Shown here: one piece after another, positions 12,452 to 24,244 of the stretch | How the letters are laid out: every line of letters begins with the position of its first letter | How positions within the stretch are numbered: position 1 is the first letter of the stretch | Assembly (NCBI GenBank): GCA_025738555.1 | Contig: JAOVFP010000012.1 | Coordinates: 1,798,001-1,862,000 of the forward strand | Length of the DNA stretch: 64,000 bases | DNA from: Cyathus striatus | Taxonomy: Eukaryota; Basidiomycota; Agaricomycetes; Agaricales; Nidulariaceae | Direction of reading: 5' to 3' | The notes under the pieces: model-generated | The model's database searches: none | What the model was told of the DNA's origin: nothing | Seen by the model: the letters and a program-made list of their open reading frames with translations, nothing else | Program-made: the position numbers and the translations under genes

Positions 12452-12918
12452 GTCAATATGAAAATCAACACTGTCCACATTCTCTTCAATTGGTAGCACC
12501 TGGAGCAAATGAAGTAGAATTGTCTGATTATATATGTACTCTTCAGCAACATCCATGTTTAGTGCTATGGAAGCAGCCAAAATTCCCCTAGCATTGGAAA
12601 TCCATAATTTTCGGTTTATAATTGACAATCTGTCCTGGCACCAAAGTCTCACCAATGGATGAAGACCATAGTGTTTTGTATTTACATGACCTTTTATTAA
12701 TGAATAAGATCTAAGCATTGAAATTCCCTCTCTAAATAATGATACATTCCACTGGCAATTTTCATCAATGTTAAACAATTCATAATCCATGTCTTTTATG
12801 AGAACAGGCATGTCTTCACCATTGTATCTATCAATTATATCATAATAGTTCTTTGCTGCCTTCTCAAACATAGTTTCAGGTATGTTTTCATGATGTAAGA
12901 AAGCACAGATATTGATTA

Positions 12919-13195
12919 CTGCACCCTTTCGACCAACTGATCATCAAATTACGCTGTGATGACGATGAACAGTTGGACCCTCTATTCAAGGATCAGTGTG
13001 ATGCGTGATGAATGGAATATCTGTTTGTGAGAATTTTTGTGAGCAAAGCAAGCCACCGAAAAATAGACCCCAACCCCTACCCAAACCAGACATACCACTG
13101 TTCAAATTGCTCTGTGATGCATGATTAATGAGACATCTGTTCACATTCAAAGTGTTGTGTGATGCATGACTGAACAGTTGGTCGAAAGTCTACAG
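12919..13195. mobile_element. Tc1/mariner-like MITE, TSD TA
   Basis: A 277-bp element with imperfect inverted ends: CTGCACCCTTTCGACCAACT at the left, CTGTAGACTTTCGACCAACT read inward from the right. TA flanks it at 12917-12918 and 13196-13197. Removing it with one TA joins the pseudogene codons in frame and at the length of the intact paralogue. Relatives lie at 51584-51851 and, as one end only, at 24024. There is no coding capacity. Confidence 0.88.
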
Positions 13196-14147
13196 TATAT
13201 TGAATGCACATTTAGCCACTTTTGCTTTATGATTATTTGTTGGATCTTCTGACATTCTCAAAATTTCCTGCAAAGATATTTCAAATGTGCCATAAACACT
13301 CCAGTCATACTTTGATGCTCCACTAAGCACTTTCTTATTCATTAAATATTGCCTGTGAGTTTTGTAGATGTCCAGAAATTCCTCAATGTCACAATTTCCA
13401 CTTCTTATATATGCACCAGCCTGATCAATAGCTAATGGATGATAATGAAGCTCAGAAACAATTTTTTTTGCCAGGTATCCATATGGATTTAAACCATCTT
13501 CCAGGCCACTGGTTTTCAGCAACAGCTGTACAGCAGCATCTTCACTGATATCAGTAACTTCCATAGAGTATTTGCTTCTTGTGATGTTGCCCAACACCTT
13601 GTTTCTGCTTGAGATCAAGATATTCCCCAATACTCCAGAGGGAAGAAAATTCTCCACAACTTCTGGGGCCCCATCAGCATTATCAAATATCATCAGCCAT
13701 TTTGACTTGAGTAGAGATATCCAGCTGCACACTGTAGCAGAAGAAAATTCTGAACTTTGAGCAGAGGGATAGATGTTGTGAATATCTCTGAGACTTAATA
13801 TTACACTCTCTGTTGTAGTTGCATCAATCCAAAACTTATAATCAAAACTAGACAATTATATCAGTGGTATATTATGAGAATCAACATCAGCAATCAGTCA
13901 AAAGACTTGTTAGGACTTGTTAGGACTTGTACAAGTTGAGCAAGTCCAAACAGGTCCGCAAGTTCTCAGTCCGCAAGTTATTGTTGGCTATTCCACAAGT
14001 TCCGCTTCGTCACAGCTACACAAGTTCTCAAGTTCAAGATAACTAATATTCCAGATAATATATATTTTTATTTTTAATCTAAGAAAAATAGAAAAGAAAT
14101 TTATACCACAATTTGCTCCATTGATGATGTCAGTTGGATGTTACAGG

Positions 14148-17100
14148 TCAGTTGTCGTCATCTGAAGAATCTGGGACAGGACTGCTGCGTTCGTACAGCA
14201 ATCTTCTGTTACTTCTGAGGTCTGCTGTGTCATCCAACATGTCCTCCATTGCCGCAGGCTCCTCTGAGTCTTCGAATTCAACACCACAACTGGCCACCAA
14301 CTTTCTCCACCGCCTGTCTGTGAGCATTTTGGCATGCTCAATGTAGTCGCACACCATCTCCTCAATAAGCTCGTTCTTGAATCTTCCCGGAGGCATGAAA
14401 CGACTGGTGATATAGCACTCAAAGGCACGTTCTACCTACATAGAATAGATTATAGCATTAGAAAGAGCAAATAAAATAAGGAACAAGTTGAACACAACAT
14501 ACTGCAGCAGTACCCATGGCAACTAGGCCCTTTGGATACTCAGCTGGACACCCTTCTTGCATGGATGCGAGTGACCTCCAGAAAGGGCGAATAGTGTTGA
14601 TGATAAATGCTGATCCAAATATATCCCTTGGTTTCTATACAAGGAGGTATAAGTATCATATTCACGAGTCAATGATCATTGCATTTGCAAACATACCTTG
14701 TACTCAGGATTACCAGATCATATTTCTTTGGGGTTGGGATCACCAAAGATTGCTGGACCATCGTACCGTAAAGCCCATAAAGCATATGGCCTAATCATAT
14801 CTGGACCAGCGGTGACAAACTCCTCCTGCTCGAAATGCTTCTTGACTACATGAAGCGCCCTAATTCCAATTTGAGAACGAACTTCTTGTAGATGGCAGTA
14901 AGCCTGAGATCATATAAGGAATCAGGAGCACATCATAGATAAAGTATAAGGCTGCTTACTCAATGATAGACTGGACAACCATCCTCCTTCACCTTATACC
15001 CGTGCTCTGGAACAATACTATCTATAATTGTTTGAACTGTCAACACCAGGACTGACCCCTTAATCGAGATATTGCATGGGTCTTTGGAGATATAGAAGTT
15101 GTACTGTAGAAGGGGAACAACAAGTTTCTTCCAATGCTTACGAATAAAGTCAGGCAAAGACTTGGCAGTAGATGCATCACTGGAAAGGGAGCTGGAGGAA
15201 CTTTCGGTCTTGAGTGGTGTCTCTGCTAAGAGATTGTTTGGTGCCATAAACTTGGGTGTGCATGCCATTGAGATCCATCCAGTGGAAGCAAGGGGAGGTC
15301 TTGGTGGAACAGCTGAGGACTTGTGTGCTTGGTGCTTCTTTGAAGGAGTGGGTGTATGAGTGACTTTGCTTGCACTTGATACCTGGGCAGGGGTACTAGG
15401 CTTCTTCAGTTGTTTTTGAAATGGCGTGGAGTCAGTGAGTGAATCATTGAGAAATGATATCATCTATCCATACGTTTTGTAAGTCTGTTGACAACCATGA
15501 ATAAAATAGCTTGTACTCACCTCGTTCTTGCGCCCAGTCAGACTATCCCCAGTCTTACATGCACCTAAACTCTCCAGAAACTCCTCTACATCTCCATCCT
15601 GGCAAATTGGATCATCAAGAAAAGCAGTAAACTAGAAAAAAGGAGCTCTTTATGCTCCCCCCCCCCTTACACGTGAATTTCACATGAAATTCACATGAAT
15701 TGGTGAAGTTCATGTGAAGTTCATGTGAAATTTAGGTGAACTTTTTCGCATTATTTTTGCTGAATTTCAGTGAGAACACTGCTAATAATTTCACCTGAAT
15801 TTCACATGAATTTCGCATGAACTTCACCAATTCATGTGAATTCAGGTGAATAATTCACTTGATCTTCACATGAAATTTTTCACCAAATTTTCATGTCACT
15901 TGGTGAAGTTCACGTAAATTTCACCAGAAATTCACATGGAGCTTATACAATAGTAATGAGCTTCAATTGTATTTCATGGTGCTGCTTACTAATAATAAAA
16001 ATAAATGTACATAGTAAATAATGACTCCAGTCAGAATTGAACCAACAGCCTCCGAGTAATGACTAATAGTTTTTCCCACAGTTCAGCAATTAACCACTAC
16101 ACCATAAGAACTTGAATAGAAAAGTTATTTCCCACACTATATACCCCCATCAACCCTCCACTTTCTAATACTTTGTCACATGATTGACATATCACATGAC
16201 CAAAACACGTCGCACCATTGTTGATTCTTGCTTCTTGCCACATCACTATCATTCACTCCCTTCTCCCCTCCCTCTCCCCCCTCCCTCTCCCCCCTCTCTC
16301 CTTCCTCCCTTCCACTCTTTTATTCTTCCACCCTCATTCCTCCCCTATTTCACTCCTTCCCTCCTCCTCTTTCTCTATCAAGAACCAATACAGTAACAAC
16401 AAGAGCGCGGGAAAGCGGGAGGCGCACAGCGAGCGCGGGAAAGCGGGAGGCGCACAGCGAGCGCGAGGGGCGGGATGGCGGGGCGGGAGGGGCGGGATAG
16501 CGAGCGCGTTAGAGCGCACAACGAGCACAGGGAGCGGAATAGCGAGCGGGGGGCGGGATAGCGAGCGGAAGGGCGGGATAACGAGCGGGATGGGGCGCAC
16601 AGCGAGCGGAAGGGCGGGGATAGCGAGTAGGAAGGGGTGTGCAGCGAGCGGAGGGGCGGGGATAGCGAGTAGGATGAGGTGCGCATTGAGCGGAGGGCGG
16701 GATAGCGAGCGGGATGAGGCGCACAGCGAGCGGAGGAGCGGGAGGCGTGGGAAAGCAGGGGATGGGACATCGAGTGCAAGGGCAGGAAGTTGGGGGATAT
16801 TATGTAATATTATTGTTGCTTTGTAATATGTAAATTAGTCACATGATCAATAAATAAATTCATTTTCTCCATATTTTTGAATGAATTTCACTCAATTTTT
16901 CATGTGAATTTCACTATATTTTCACTTTAATTTCACCTAAAATACATGAAAGTTCATGAACCTATGCTTTTTAGAAAATATTTAAAATCACATGAAGTTC
17001 ATGTAATTTCATGTGAATTTCATGAGAAATATACTCTAAATTGGTGATATTCATGTGAAGTTCATGTGAATTTCTGCCTTTCATGTGAAATTCATGTGAA

Positions 17101-18311
17101 TTCATGGTGAAGGGGGGGGGGAGTGTAAAGTACTGAAAAAAAGGTATTAAGTTACACAATAAAGACAATGGCCATTGGACTCACCTCGGTCCTCTGCTTT
17201 CGAGGTGGAACAAGTTCAACTGGAGCATTGTAAGTGCCTGAGTGAGCATCTTCATCATTAAGACCCCCTGCTTGACAGCCCTGTGAAATGGGTCAGTTGT
17301 CTGCAAGATCATGGGGGAGGATAGCACGGGCTTGGTTGTATGCAGTAAGATCAAGCCCAACATTTACAGTAGAGCTGTAAGACCTAGCACAAGTCAGGCG
17401 AAATAGATCAAAACAAGTATCAGCTGACAGAACTCACTTTGTTGACACCTCACAGTCGTCTTTCTCTGGATCATTGGACCCTTGTACTGCACCCTCAATG
17501 TCCTACATGGTATGTAAGTTACTTGCGAAATTATGTTGAATAATAGTTCAAGCACTCAAGCCTCACCATAGTCACTCAGCCAGCCATTGCACTCTTCACA
17601 TCGTCATCTACAGCATTAGTTATGCGTGAAAGACCCGTAACATCTTCAACTGCAGCCTGAAGCTGGTCTTGCTGCTGTGTGGTGACACGATCTCTAACTT
17701 TATCAAGGAATATTAGTCCACGAGCTTCAATAGCTTTTATCTTATCCTCAAGTTCTTCATAGCGCTTTGTAGCCTTGTCAACATTGGCTTGTGTTCGTCG
17801 AGGTCGGGCTAGATCAACAGCACCTGGATCTGGATTCCTTTTTCTGCCAGGGAGTACATGCCGACTAGCAATTGGAGTGGGCTGGTAATGTGGTTAAGTG
17901 ATATTTCACCAAGATAAGCACTTGTAACATACCGTTTCAGCTTCATCTTCATCTGGTCGAGCTAGATCAATAGCGCCTGGATGTGGATTCCTTTTTCTAT
18001 CAGGAAGTACACGTCGACCAGAAATTGGAGTGAGCTGGTAATGTGTTTAAGTAACATTCCACTAAGATAAGTTCCAATAACATACTGTTTCAGCTTCTTC
18101 TTTGTCGTCTTCAAGTTCGCCCTGCTAGTTCAATAGGTAAGAAGAATATGTAAAAAATTATAAATTATCTTACAAGACATGTCCGTTTAGTATCCCCAGA
18201 GGCAATAGATCTGTCCTCAGAAAATTGTCGTTTTGCTGGAACTTTTATACTTGGTCCAAGCTTCTGCTCAGAGTCAACGTTGAATAGAGCTAGTTTCTGA
18301 GTGTGAGACAT
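14148..18311 (-). CDS. Uncharacterised multi-exon gene carried by the Plavaka element
   Basis: The start is the ATG at 18311 (MSHTQKLALFNVDSEQ) and the end is at 14148 after an acidic tail. Visible parts in order: a short N-terminal region; two duplicated exons rich in basic residues (around 17820-18060, NPDPGAVDLARP and NPHPGAIDLARP); a coiled-coil-like segment (KRYEELEDKIKAIEAR, about 17740); a Ser/Pro-rich linker (15270-15440); and a conserved C-terminal domain with IRKHWKKLVVPLLQYNFYIS (about 15100), RSQIGIRALHVVKKHFE (about 14860), YALWALRYDGPAIFGDPNPK (about 14760) and RAFECYITSRF..DYIEHAKMLTDRRWRKL (14290-14430). The domain looks like one seen in many agaricomycete hypothetical proteins. 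I cannot name it with certainty. A hAT-type element (15643-17135) lies in one intron without removing its splice sites. The exon chain is by eye. Its presence inside a transposon suggests a role in mobility or as cargo. Confidence 0.6.
15643..17135. mobile_element. hAT-type non-autonomous element nested in the Plavaka element
   Basis: The left end is GAGCTCTTTATGCTCCCC and the right end, read inward, is CAGTACTTTACACTCCCC. The flanks GAAAAAAG (15635-15642) and AAAAAAAG (17136-17143) match in 7 of 8 bases. The termini match the family at 49486-50880 and 56949-59035. Both ends are saturated with TTCATGTGAA / TTCACATGAA words on both strands. The middle (16390-16780) is GC-rich minisatellite. 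The insertion lies in the polypyrimidine tract of an intron of the minus-strand gene, and the copied tract still precedes the 3' splice site. Confidence 0.8.
16390..16780. repeat. GC-rich minisatellite in the nested element
   Basis: Irregular repeats of gcgggatagcgagcgg and gcgcacagcgagcgg, roughly 17-40 bases apart. The strong base bias makes several overlapping open frames of Ser/Arg/Pro/Ala-rich composition on both strands. These are composition artefacts, not genes. Confidence 0.8.
17800..18100 (-). repeat. Tandem exon-plus-intron duplication
   Basis: Two direct copies of about 155 bp each contain the same exon end, splice sites and following intron. Their plus-strand words include gggctagatcaacagcacc and gagctagatcaatagcgcc. 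The protein therefore has a duplicated basic segment. The copies differ at scattered sites and both keep the frame. Confidence 0.7.
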
Positions 18312-18787
18312 AGCAACTGCGATGAGTATACAAAGAAGTTGGGCACAGAAGTATCAGAATAATCAAGTTAAGAGGGGGGCCGCTTAACAGGTTTTATGAT
18401 GAAGAATTGTAATTTGGTGAACTAGATTGTTGTGCTGCGTGGCACCACATTGGTGAAGATAGGGCTGGGTGCTCCTGGGCTGCCTTGTTATGACGAAAGG
18501 ATTGCGATTTTGTGAACTTTATGTGCCATACTTGTGAAGATAGAGCTGGGTGATCCTGGGCAGCCCTGTCATGACGAAAGGATTACGATTCTGCGAACTG
18601 GATTGTAATGGGTGGTCTATTCGGTGGTGAAAATGGAGCTAGGTGCTGCTGGGTGAGCAAAATGGTTGCGAAGGAGAAAATTGCATGCTTTCCGGTCAAT
18701 TTTCATGTTTGCGCACAGCGCTCTCTGAATATGAGGTTATTCATTTTTCCCATTTTACCCGGTTATTAGCTCCTATCAATTCTATGC
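18312..18787. promoter_or_regulatory. Shared upstream region of the divergent Plavaka genes
   Basis: This is the only non-coding DNA between the two start codons. It holds about three degenerate copies of an 85-100 bp unit (18410-18650), each with a version of ggtgaagatagagctgggtg and gacgaaaggattacgatt. A bidirectional promoter is inferred from gene arrangement. No TATA box is claimed. Confidence 0.45.
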
Positions 18788-21700
18788 ATGCCGATTACAC
18801 CTCCCACAATGTCAGATCCTCCTCATCCCTCTTGTCTCACTTGCCCAGTATGCCACTTCAAAGCAAAGAGCCTTGCTGGACTCATGCGACATAAACAAGT
18901 CCACAATTCCCCTACACCACCGCCTGATGGTAGTCACACACAGTTTGCATATGTGTGTCACAAGGTTTTCACAGGTATAGTCCATGATTGTGTTTGCTTT
19001 GTATTGTCTCACTGAATTAAAATTACTATAGCACGGCCAGTTGTTGTTGATAATGGAGACATACCTCCAGGTGTTGCTACAAACTCTCAGCCATATAACT
19101 CCTGGCATCCATTTCAGGATCACCATTCTTTCGACTTTGCAAACTTCTACTTCACGAAAATTCAAGCTTCTGAGGGTCAAATCAACGAGGCTCTTGATAT
19201 GTGGGCAGCAACTACCCTCGATAATCATGATCTGCAGAGCCACACACCATGGGACAATGCCAACGAGTTATATTCAACAATTGATGCCATTCAACGTGGT
19301 TCATGTCTCTGGAATTCGTACAATATTCAGTACTGTGGACCGAAACCTGAAGTTAATCCACCTGCTTGGATGACAGAAACATATCAATTGTGTACACGCA
19401 ACTCTCGGGATCTTTTACATGAGCAATTTTCGAACTCTGATTTCAAGGATTCAATTCATTATGCGCCATATATGCAATTTAAAGATGGAAGACGTGTCTG
19501 TTCCGATTTTATGTCTGCAGATTGGGCATGGGATCAGTGTGTAAGTATCTTTTTGCTTCTATGCACCTTCATTACTAACTCTTTTCTATAGAATGATATG
19601 TCCCACCTCCCTGGAAGCCAGGATGCAATGTTCATCCCAATTATTGCTGGAAGTGATAAAACTACAGTATCAGTTGCAACTGGACATCAAGAGTATCATC
19701 CTGTCTATATGTCCCCAGGAAATCTTACCAATATGGCATGTCGATCGCGTGGAAATGCGGTTCTTCCTGTTGCCTTCCTTCCCATTCCGAAGAGTGAGTA
19801 CTACGTTACTAGCTTTCCACTTCTATCTGACTGTAATCATCAACAGTGAGCAAAAAACATCGAAAATCAAAGGCATTCAAGACATTTATTCGCCAGTTAT
19901 TTCATGCTTGCCTCGTGAAGATCTTTTCTCCCCTTGAACCTGGTATGACCACTCCAGAGCTCATACTCTGTCCTGATGGTTGCTTTCAACGAGCCTTCTA
20001 TGGGCTTGGCCCATACATAGCTGACTATCCCGAACAAGTTTGGCTTAGTGGAATCATACAAAACTGGTGCCCAAAGTAAGTCTTGTATTTTTATTTTAGA
20101 TCAATTCTAGTTGACAATCATGCAACTAGATGCGATGCTCACCCACACTTCCTGGATGCTCCAGGGTCATGGCCACGCTCACATGAAATGACTGAGTTTC
20201 TCATCACCTGTTTTGATCCAGGGGTTTTGTGGGGACAGTATGGAATACAAAGTGATCTTGTGGTCTGTACCATTGTCACTCAATAATCATACCTGATAGA
20301 TATTAATAACTTAACAGCCATTCACCTCCTTCTTTCCTTGTGCCAATATTCATGAGCTACTTTCCCCAGATCTATTGCATCAGGTTATCAAAGGAACATT
20401 TCATGATCATATCGTTAAATGGGTTTCTGCTTATATTCTAGCGGAATATAAGCCAAGAGGTGATGAAGTTCTTCAAGATATTGATCGCCGGTGTGTTTTT
20501 CCTTTTCAATTATAGGATGTATTGTTTTAACAAACCAATGCTTAGGATCTCTGCTGTACCTCCATTTCCTGAGCTATGGCGGTTTCCTGATGGACGTGAC
20601 TTTAAGCAGTGGACAGGTGATGATTCAAAGGCGCTAATGAAAGTAAGCCATGTTGATTTTTGTATTTCATTCTTCACTAACATTTCAGTCAGGTTTATCT
20701 TACTGTGATTACAGGATATGTTCCAGCTCGCATGGTACAATGTGTTTCTGCTTTCCTAGATTTCTGTTATATTTCGCGTCGCAACTCCTTTGAATCACAT
20801 GACCTGCAGGAGCTTCAGGATGCACTCAACAGGTTTCACAAACACCGCGACATGTTCATCCAGCCTGGAGTTCGTGACAACGTCTCACTACCCCGTCAAC
20901 ACTCTCTTTCACATTATGTACATTCTATTCGACTTTTTGGTTCGCCAAACGGCCTATGCTCGTCAATCACAGAATCGAAACACATCAAGGCTGTCAAAGA
21001 ACCTTGGCAGCGCTCAAGCCGATACAATGCACTCATACAGATGCTACAAACAATTACTCGACTCGAGAAGCTATCAAGCCTTGCTAGTGAGTTCAACAGG
21101 CATGGTATGTTGGATGGATCAACATATTCCTACACTCGCATGATACAAGGAGGTGGATTCCCAGAACCAAAGGAGAGACTAAGGGGCAGTGACATTGAGG
21201 GTGACGAAGAGGATGATTTTGAGCTTGGTCCGTCATCTGCCCCCTGTGCAACAGCATCTGTAAAGCTAGCAAAGAAAGCAGGTATGTCGCTCTTCCAGTT
21301 ACCCCTTTGCACTTCTATTCATTCCACCCCATTCATAGAACCAGTGAAGTCTTATCCCCGCAATCTCGAAGCACTTGCAGCTTGCATTGAACAACCCTGC
21401 TTTCCTGACATTCTTCGTCGCTTTCTTTGGGAGATGTGTAATCCTGGCTCCGATACACCAGTGGAAGCCATTCCAGCGCAACAACTACCACACATTTATA
21501 GCAAAGTCCATGTCTACCACTCTGCTTTAGCGTGGTTCTATGCTCCAAGTGACCAGGGTGGTGCAGGGGGCATGCAGCATCAACGAATTTGTTCCCACCC
21601 CCAATGGTTTCAAGGAAAATACCCGCGCCGCGACACAGTTTTTGTAAAACTTGATCAAGAAAGAGATGGGATGTGTTCAATGGTTGTTGCGCGCATACTA

Positions 21701-22015
21701 CTCTTCTTTTCTTTTACCCATGCATCGACACTGTACAGCTGTGCACTCGTGAATTGGTTTCCACGTGTTAGCAATGATCCTGATCTCACTACCGGCCCCT
21801 GGCAAGTGGAACCAGAGTTTGATTCTCTGCAGCAACGCGCACTTGCTGTCATCCATGTTGACTCTATCGTGCGCGGTGCACATCTTCTTCCAGCCTATGG
21901 ATCTGATCCATTACCTGAAGATTTCCATTTTACGCTATCACTAGATGTTTTCCGCTCGTACTTCGTTAATAAATATATTGATCACCATTCTCATAGCTTA
22001 CTACATAATAAATAA
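18788..22015 (+). CDS. Plavaka-family transposase with C2H2 zinc finger
   Basis: Predicted exons: 18788-18974, 19032-19540, 19592-19793, 19847-20075, 20130-20262, 20318-20490, 20546-20642 and 20693-22015, with a possible extra intron at about 21281-21338. All keep one frame. The N terminus has a C2H2 finger (CPVCHFKAKSLAGLMRHKQVH spread over 18846-18905). The core has the family signature CPDGCFQRAFYGLGPYIADY followed by PEQVWLSGIIQNWCPKCDAH (about 19970-20145), then LLSPDLLHQVIKGTFHDH (20365-20410) and HSIRLFGSPNGLCSSITESK (20925-20985), and near the C terminus an acidic linker and a YFVNKYIDHHSH end. Those motifs match Plavaka transposases of basidiomycetes, a clade of cut-and-paste DDE enzymes. 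No stop or frameshift was seen, so the gene may be functional. The start at 18788 or at the internal ATG 18809 cannot be separated. Confidence 0.85.
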
Positions 22016-22218
22016 ATAAATTTTCGTCGTCTAATATTAGTAATATAGATAACTGAACTTGAAGACTGGGCAACATGCAAACTTGTCCGCGATCTCGGAC
22101 AAGCCATCAAGTTCTTACAAGTTGCCCAGTAAATTTCCAACTTGCTGATGAAGGGAATAAATCACTAGTCATCCATTTCATCTTTTAACTTCAGACAAAT
22201 TTGAGTTTTGCCAATTCC

Positions 22219-23268
22219 TAGGCAATAGCACGGGTAGGCCATACCCGCACGGGTAACGGGTATGGGTACCAGCGGGTACGGGTCCGGGTCAGGTCTCTGA
22301 GACCTGTAACCCGTTGGGTACCCGTAGACTTTATATTGAATAAAAAGGAGTAATGTATAATTACATGCACACAGTACCTTTATAATGAGTGTATAATTTA
22401 CTTCAATATGATCTATTGTTCATGTATACACCAACAACTCGATTGTGCATATTGTTCAGCTTGCGGGGTTGAACTTAAGTGGCATGCCTACATTCAATTC
22501 ACCAAATCTAATTTATCTCCTTCATTTCGTTATATTTCCTGTTGATATTATAGATATGAATAGCCTATTATTATACAATTATAACGACGGTATGTACGTA
22601 TTTTTTGGTAATCTGATTCCTATTATATAAAGGATACATTCTGTATCTTCTCCTGTACACATAAGTTACTACTCATTCCCTCGATTCACCGTAATTCCTT
22701 TCAATTTTGTAGCCACTAATACTCCAATACTACCCAATCAGAACGACTCTACAAACGTATTTTTTAGCGGTCTGCATCCTCTTCTATATGTGATCTATTA
22801 TTTATCTTCTCCTGAACATGTAAATTAGTGTATCTTTTCTAATTCAAACTTGCTCTTTTTGTATTTCAGCATGATTATAGCACTATTATATACAGTCTAA
22901 TTGTCCTACATTGCATGCTCTATATCTCTGTGGAGCAGACTTGATAATACAAATGTGTATTCAATTTTATTCTTCTATTTGTACTGTATGTAGTAAATAT
23001 TCACTGTTACCCATGCTGTTGCCTAGCTTGGACTCCAACTCAAGACTATCTCTGCTTCGTTTTTACTGTCTCTGCGTCATTGATATTGTCTATGCTTCGT
23101 TTATACTGTTTCTGCCCACAGAATGATAAAACCCATGAAAACCCCACGGGTTACCCGTTACCCCCAGTACCTGCATGAACCCGTACCCGTGGGAAAGGGT
23201 ACGGGTTAGCGTCGGTACGGGTACGGGTCGAGCTCCGGATACCCGTGGGTTACCCGTGCCATTGCCTA
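22219..23268. mobile_element. hAT-type non-autonomous element in P-loop codons, 8-bp TSD CCAATTCC
   Basis: The 1050-bp element starts TAGGCAATAGCACGGGTA and ends in the complement of TAGGCAATGGCACGGGTAA. CCAATTCC lies at 22211-22218 and 23269-23276. On the minus strand this duplicates GGAATTGG, the Gly-Ile-Gly codons of the Walker A motif. The first and last 150 bp are packed with ACGGGTA/TACCCGT words. The core is AT-rich and non-coding. Confidence 0.93.
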
Positions 23269-23619
23269 CCAATTCCTCCCATTCCATAGAGAAGAAATAG
23301 CTTTCTGCCATAATCTTCTTGGTTCTCTGACTTGAAGTATGACTTAATAGTGTCAAGGTACCAACGTCGACCCGTAAACATCTGGCTTGTACTTGGAGCT
23401 GTCCGCTTAATCGCAGAATCTGGTTTAATCTTATCTGAGTTGTGATATATATTCTAGAAGGAATGTAAGTTTGCTGGCCATTTATGGAATACTAAATAGT
23501 GATTCTGATCACTCACCTGTGTTTCAATATTATAAAGCGCTTTAGACTTGTCTATCATTTTAGGGTGATTCATTGTGAAATCATGCGCATTTGGGAATGT
23601 TCTTGCTGTAGCCATGTTG

Positions 23620-24244
23620 GTGGGCAATTAATCTTTGATCCCTTCTCTTAAGAACTACTTATATCTTTTCAGATGCGTGCTAGTGGCGTCATGCTTAAAA
23701 TACATCCTTGCTTTCCAACTAACTTTCATTAAACATCTGGACAGATGTATAATTAAAAGTTGACAATTCGTGGGACTGTATTTCGCCGCAGGGGATGAAA
23801 GGCGAACACATCCCCTTCATCTATTTGATCTCCATAAGCAAGAAATGAGAGAGAATTTCCATAGAACTTTGGGATGATTTATTCCCCGGGCCCTTGAACA
23901 TGAGGAGAATGCCGAAAGTCAGGAGGATGGGCTAGGATAGGCTATGTAGGATTGGTTAAGAGACCTGCGCTAAGATCTGGAATGTGATATCCCGGGCAGT
24001 GCTATTCGTAGTTTTACCTAATACTGGATAATTTCGACCAACTGTTCGGTCACGCGTCGCAGAAGGCCGCGAACACAGGTATCACACATTCCATCATCTA
24101 CGAACAGAGGGTCAGACGCTGGACGGTCACACTCAAATTACAGCTCTTTCAATGCAATAAGCCATCGTCGATTGAGAGGTTGCGTACGGGAAACTTCGTC
24201 CAGAAAAGCAATAAGCGCTCGGTAACCCACCTCCCATCTAGATT
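23620..24244. other. Intergenic stretch; one MITE end at 24024
   Basis: No gene recognised. CTGGATAATTTCGACCAACT at 24024, preceded by TA, is one terminus of the MITE family at 12919-13195 and 51584-51851, followed by a related but CpG-rich subterminal segment. The opposite end was not found. Confidence 0.5.

Larger units (their letters stand above)
13886..22149. mobile_element. Plavaka-type DNA transposon with two divergent genes
   Basis: The segment sits inside what would be a roughly 55-base intron of the NLR-like pseudogene, so everything between the intron's remains is inserted DNA. The outermost mirrored words are ATCAGCAA (13886) and TTGCTGAT (22142), followed inward by repeated ACTTGT/ACAAGT and GGACAAG words, as expected of subterminal transposase sites. 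It carries the transposase on plus and an unrelated multi-exon gene on minus, sharing one upstream region. CpG content is high compared with the flanks, suggesting a young insertion. The exact ends are uncertain by some tens of bases. Confidence 0.7.
10200..23615 (-). pseudogene. STAND/NB-ARC-TPR (NLR-like) pseudogene split by four transposons
   Basis: This is a full-length relative of the gene at 29806-32988. The ATG is at 23615. Exon 1 runs to about 23515. Exon 2 reaches the P-loop at about 23277, where a hAT-type element (22219-23268) interrupts it between the two GGAATTGG copies, and then resumes at 22218-22166. The following intron holds the Plavaka element. Exon 3 starts at about 13855 with FDYKFWIDAT, is cut by a MITE (12919-13195) and a solo LTR (11686-12451), and ends at 10200 after TPR repeats. 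Walker B (KWLMIFDNAD) and HPLAIDQAGAYI are intact. Further damage: in-frame stops at about 11476 and 10842, and a 1-base loss near 10365 that shifts the last repeat. Excising the MITE with one TA restores a frame of exactly the paralogue's length. This is surely a pseudogene. The role of the family (nonself recognition or regulated death in fungi) is inferred from family knowledge only. Confidence 0.92.

Noticed and set aside
16184..16826. Open frames of 70-202 codons on both strands
   Set aside because: They arise from C/T-rich and GC-rich low-complexity DNA inside a non-coding transposon and have no protein motifs.
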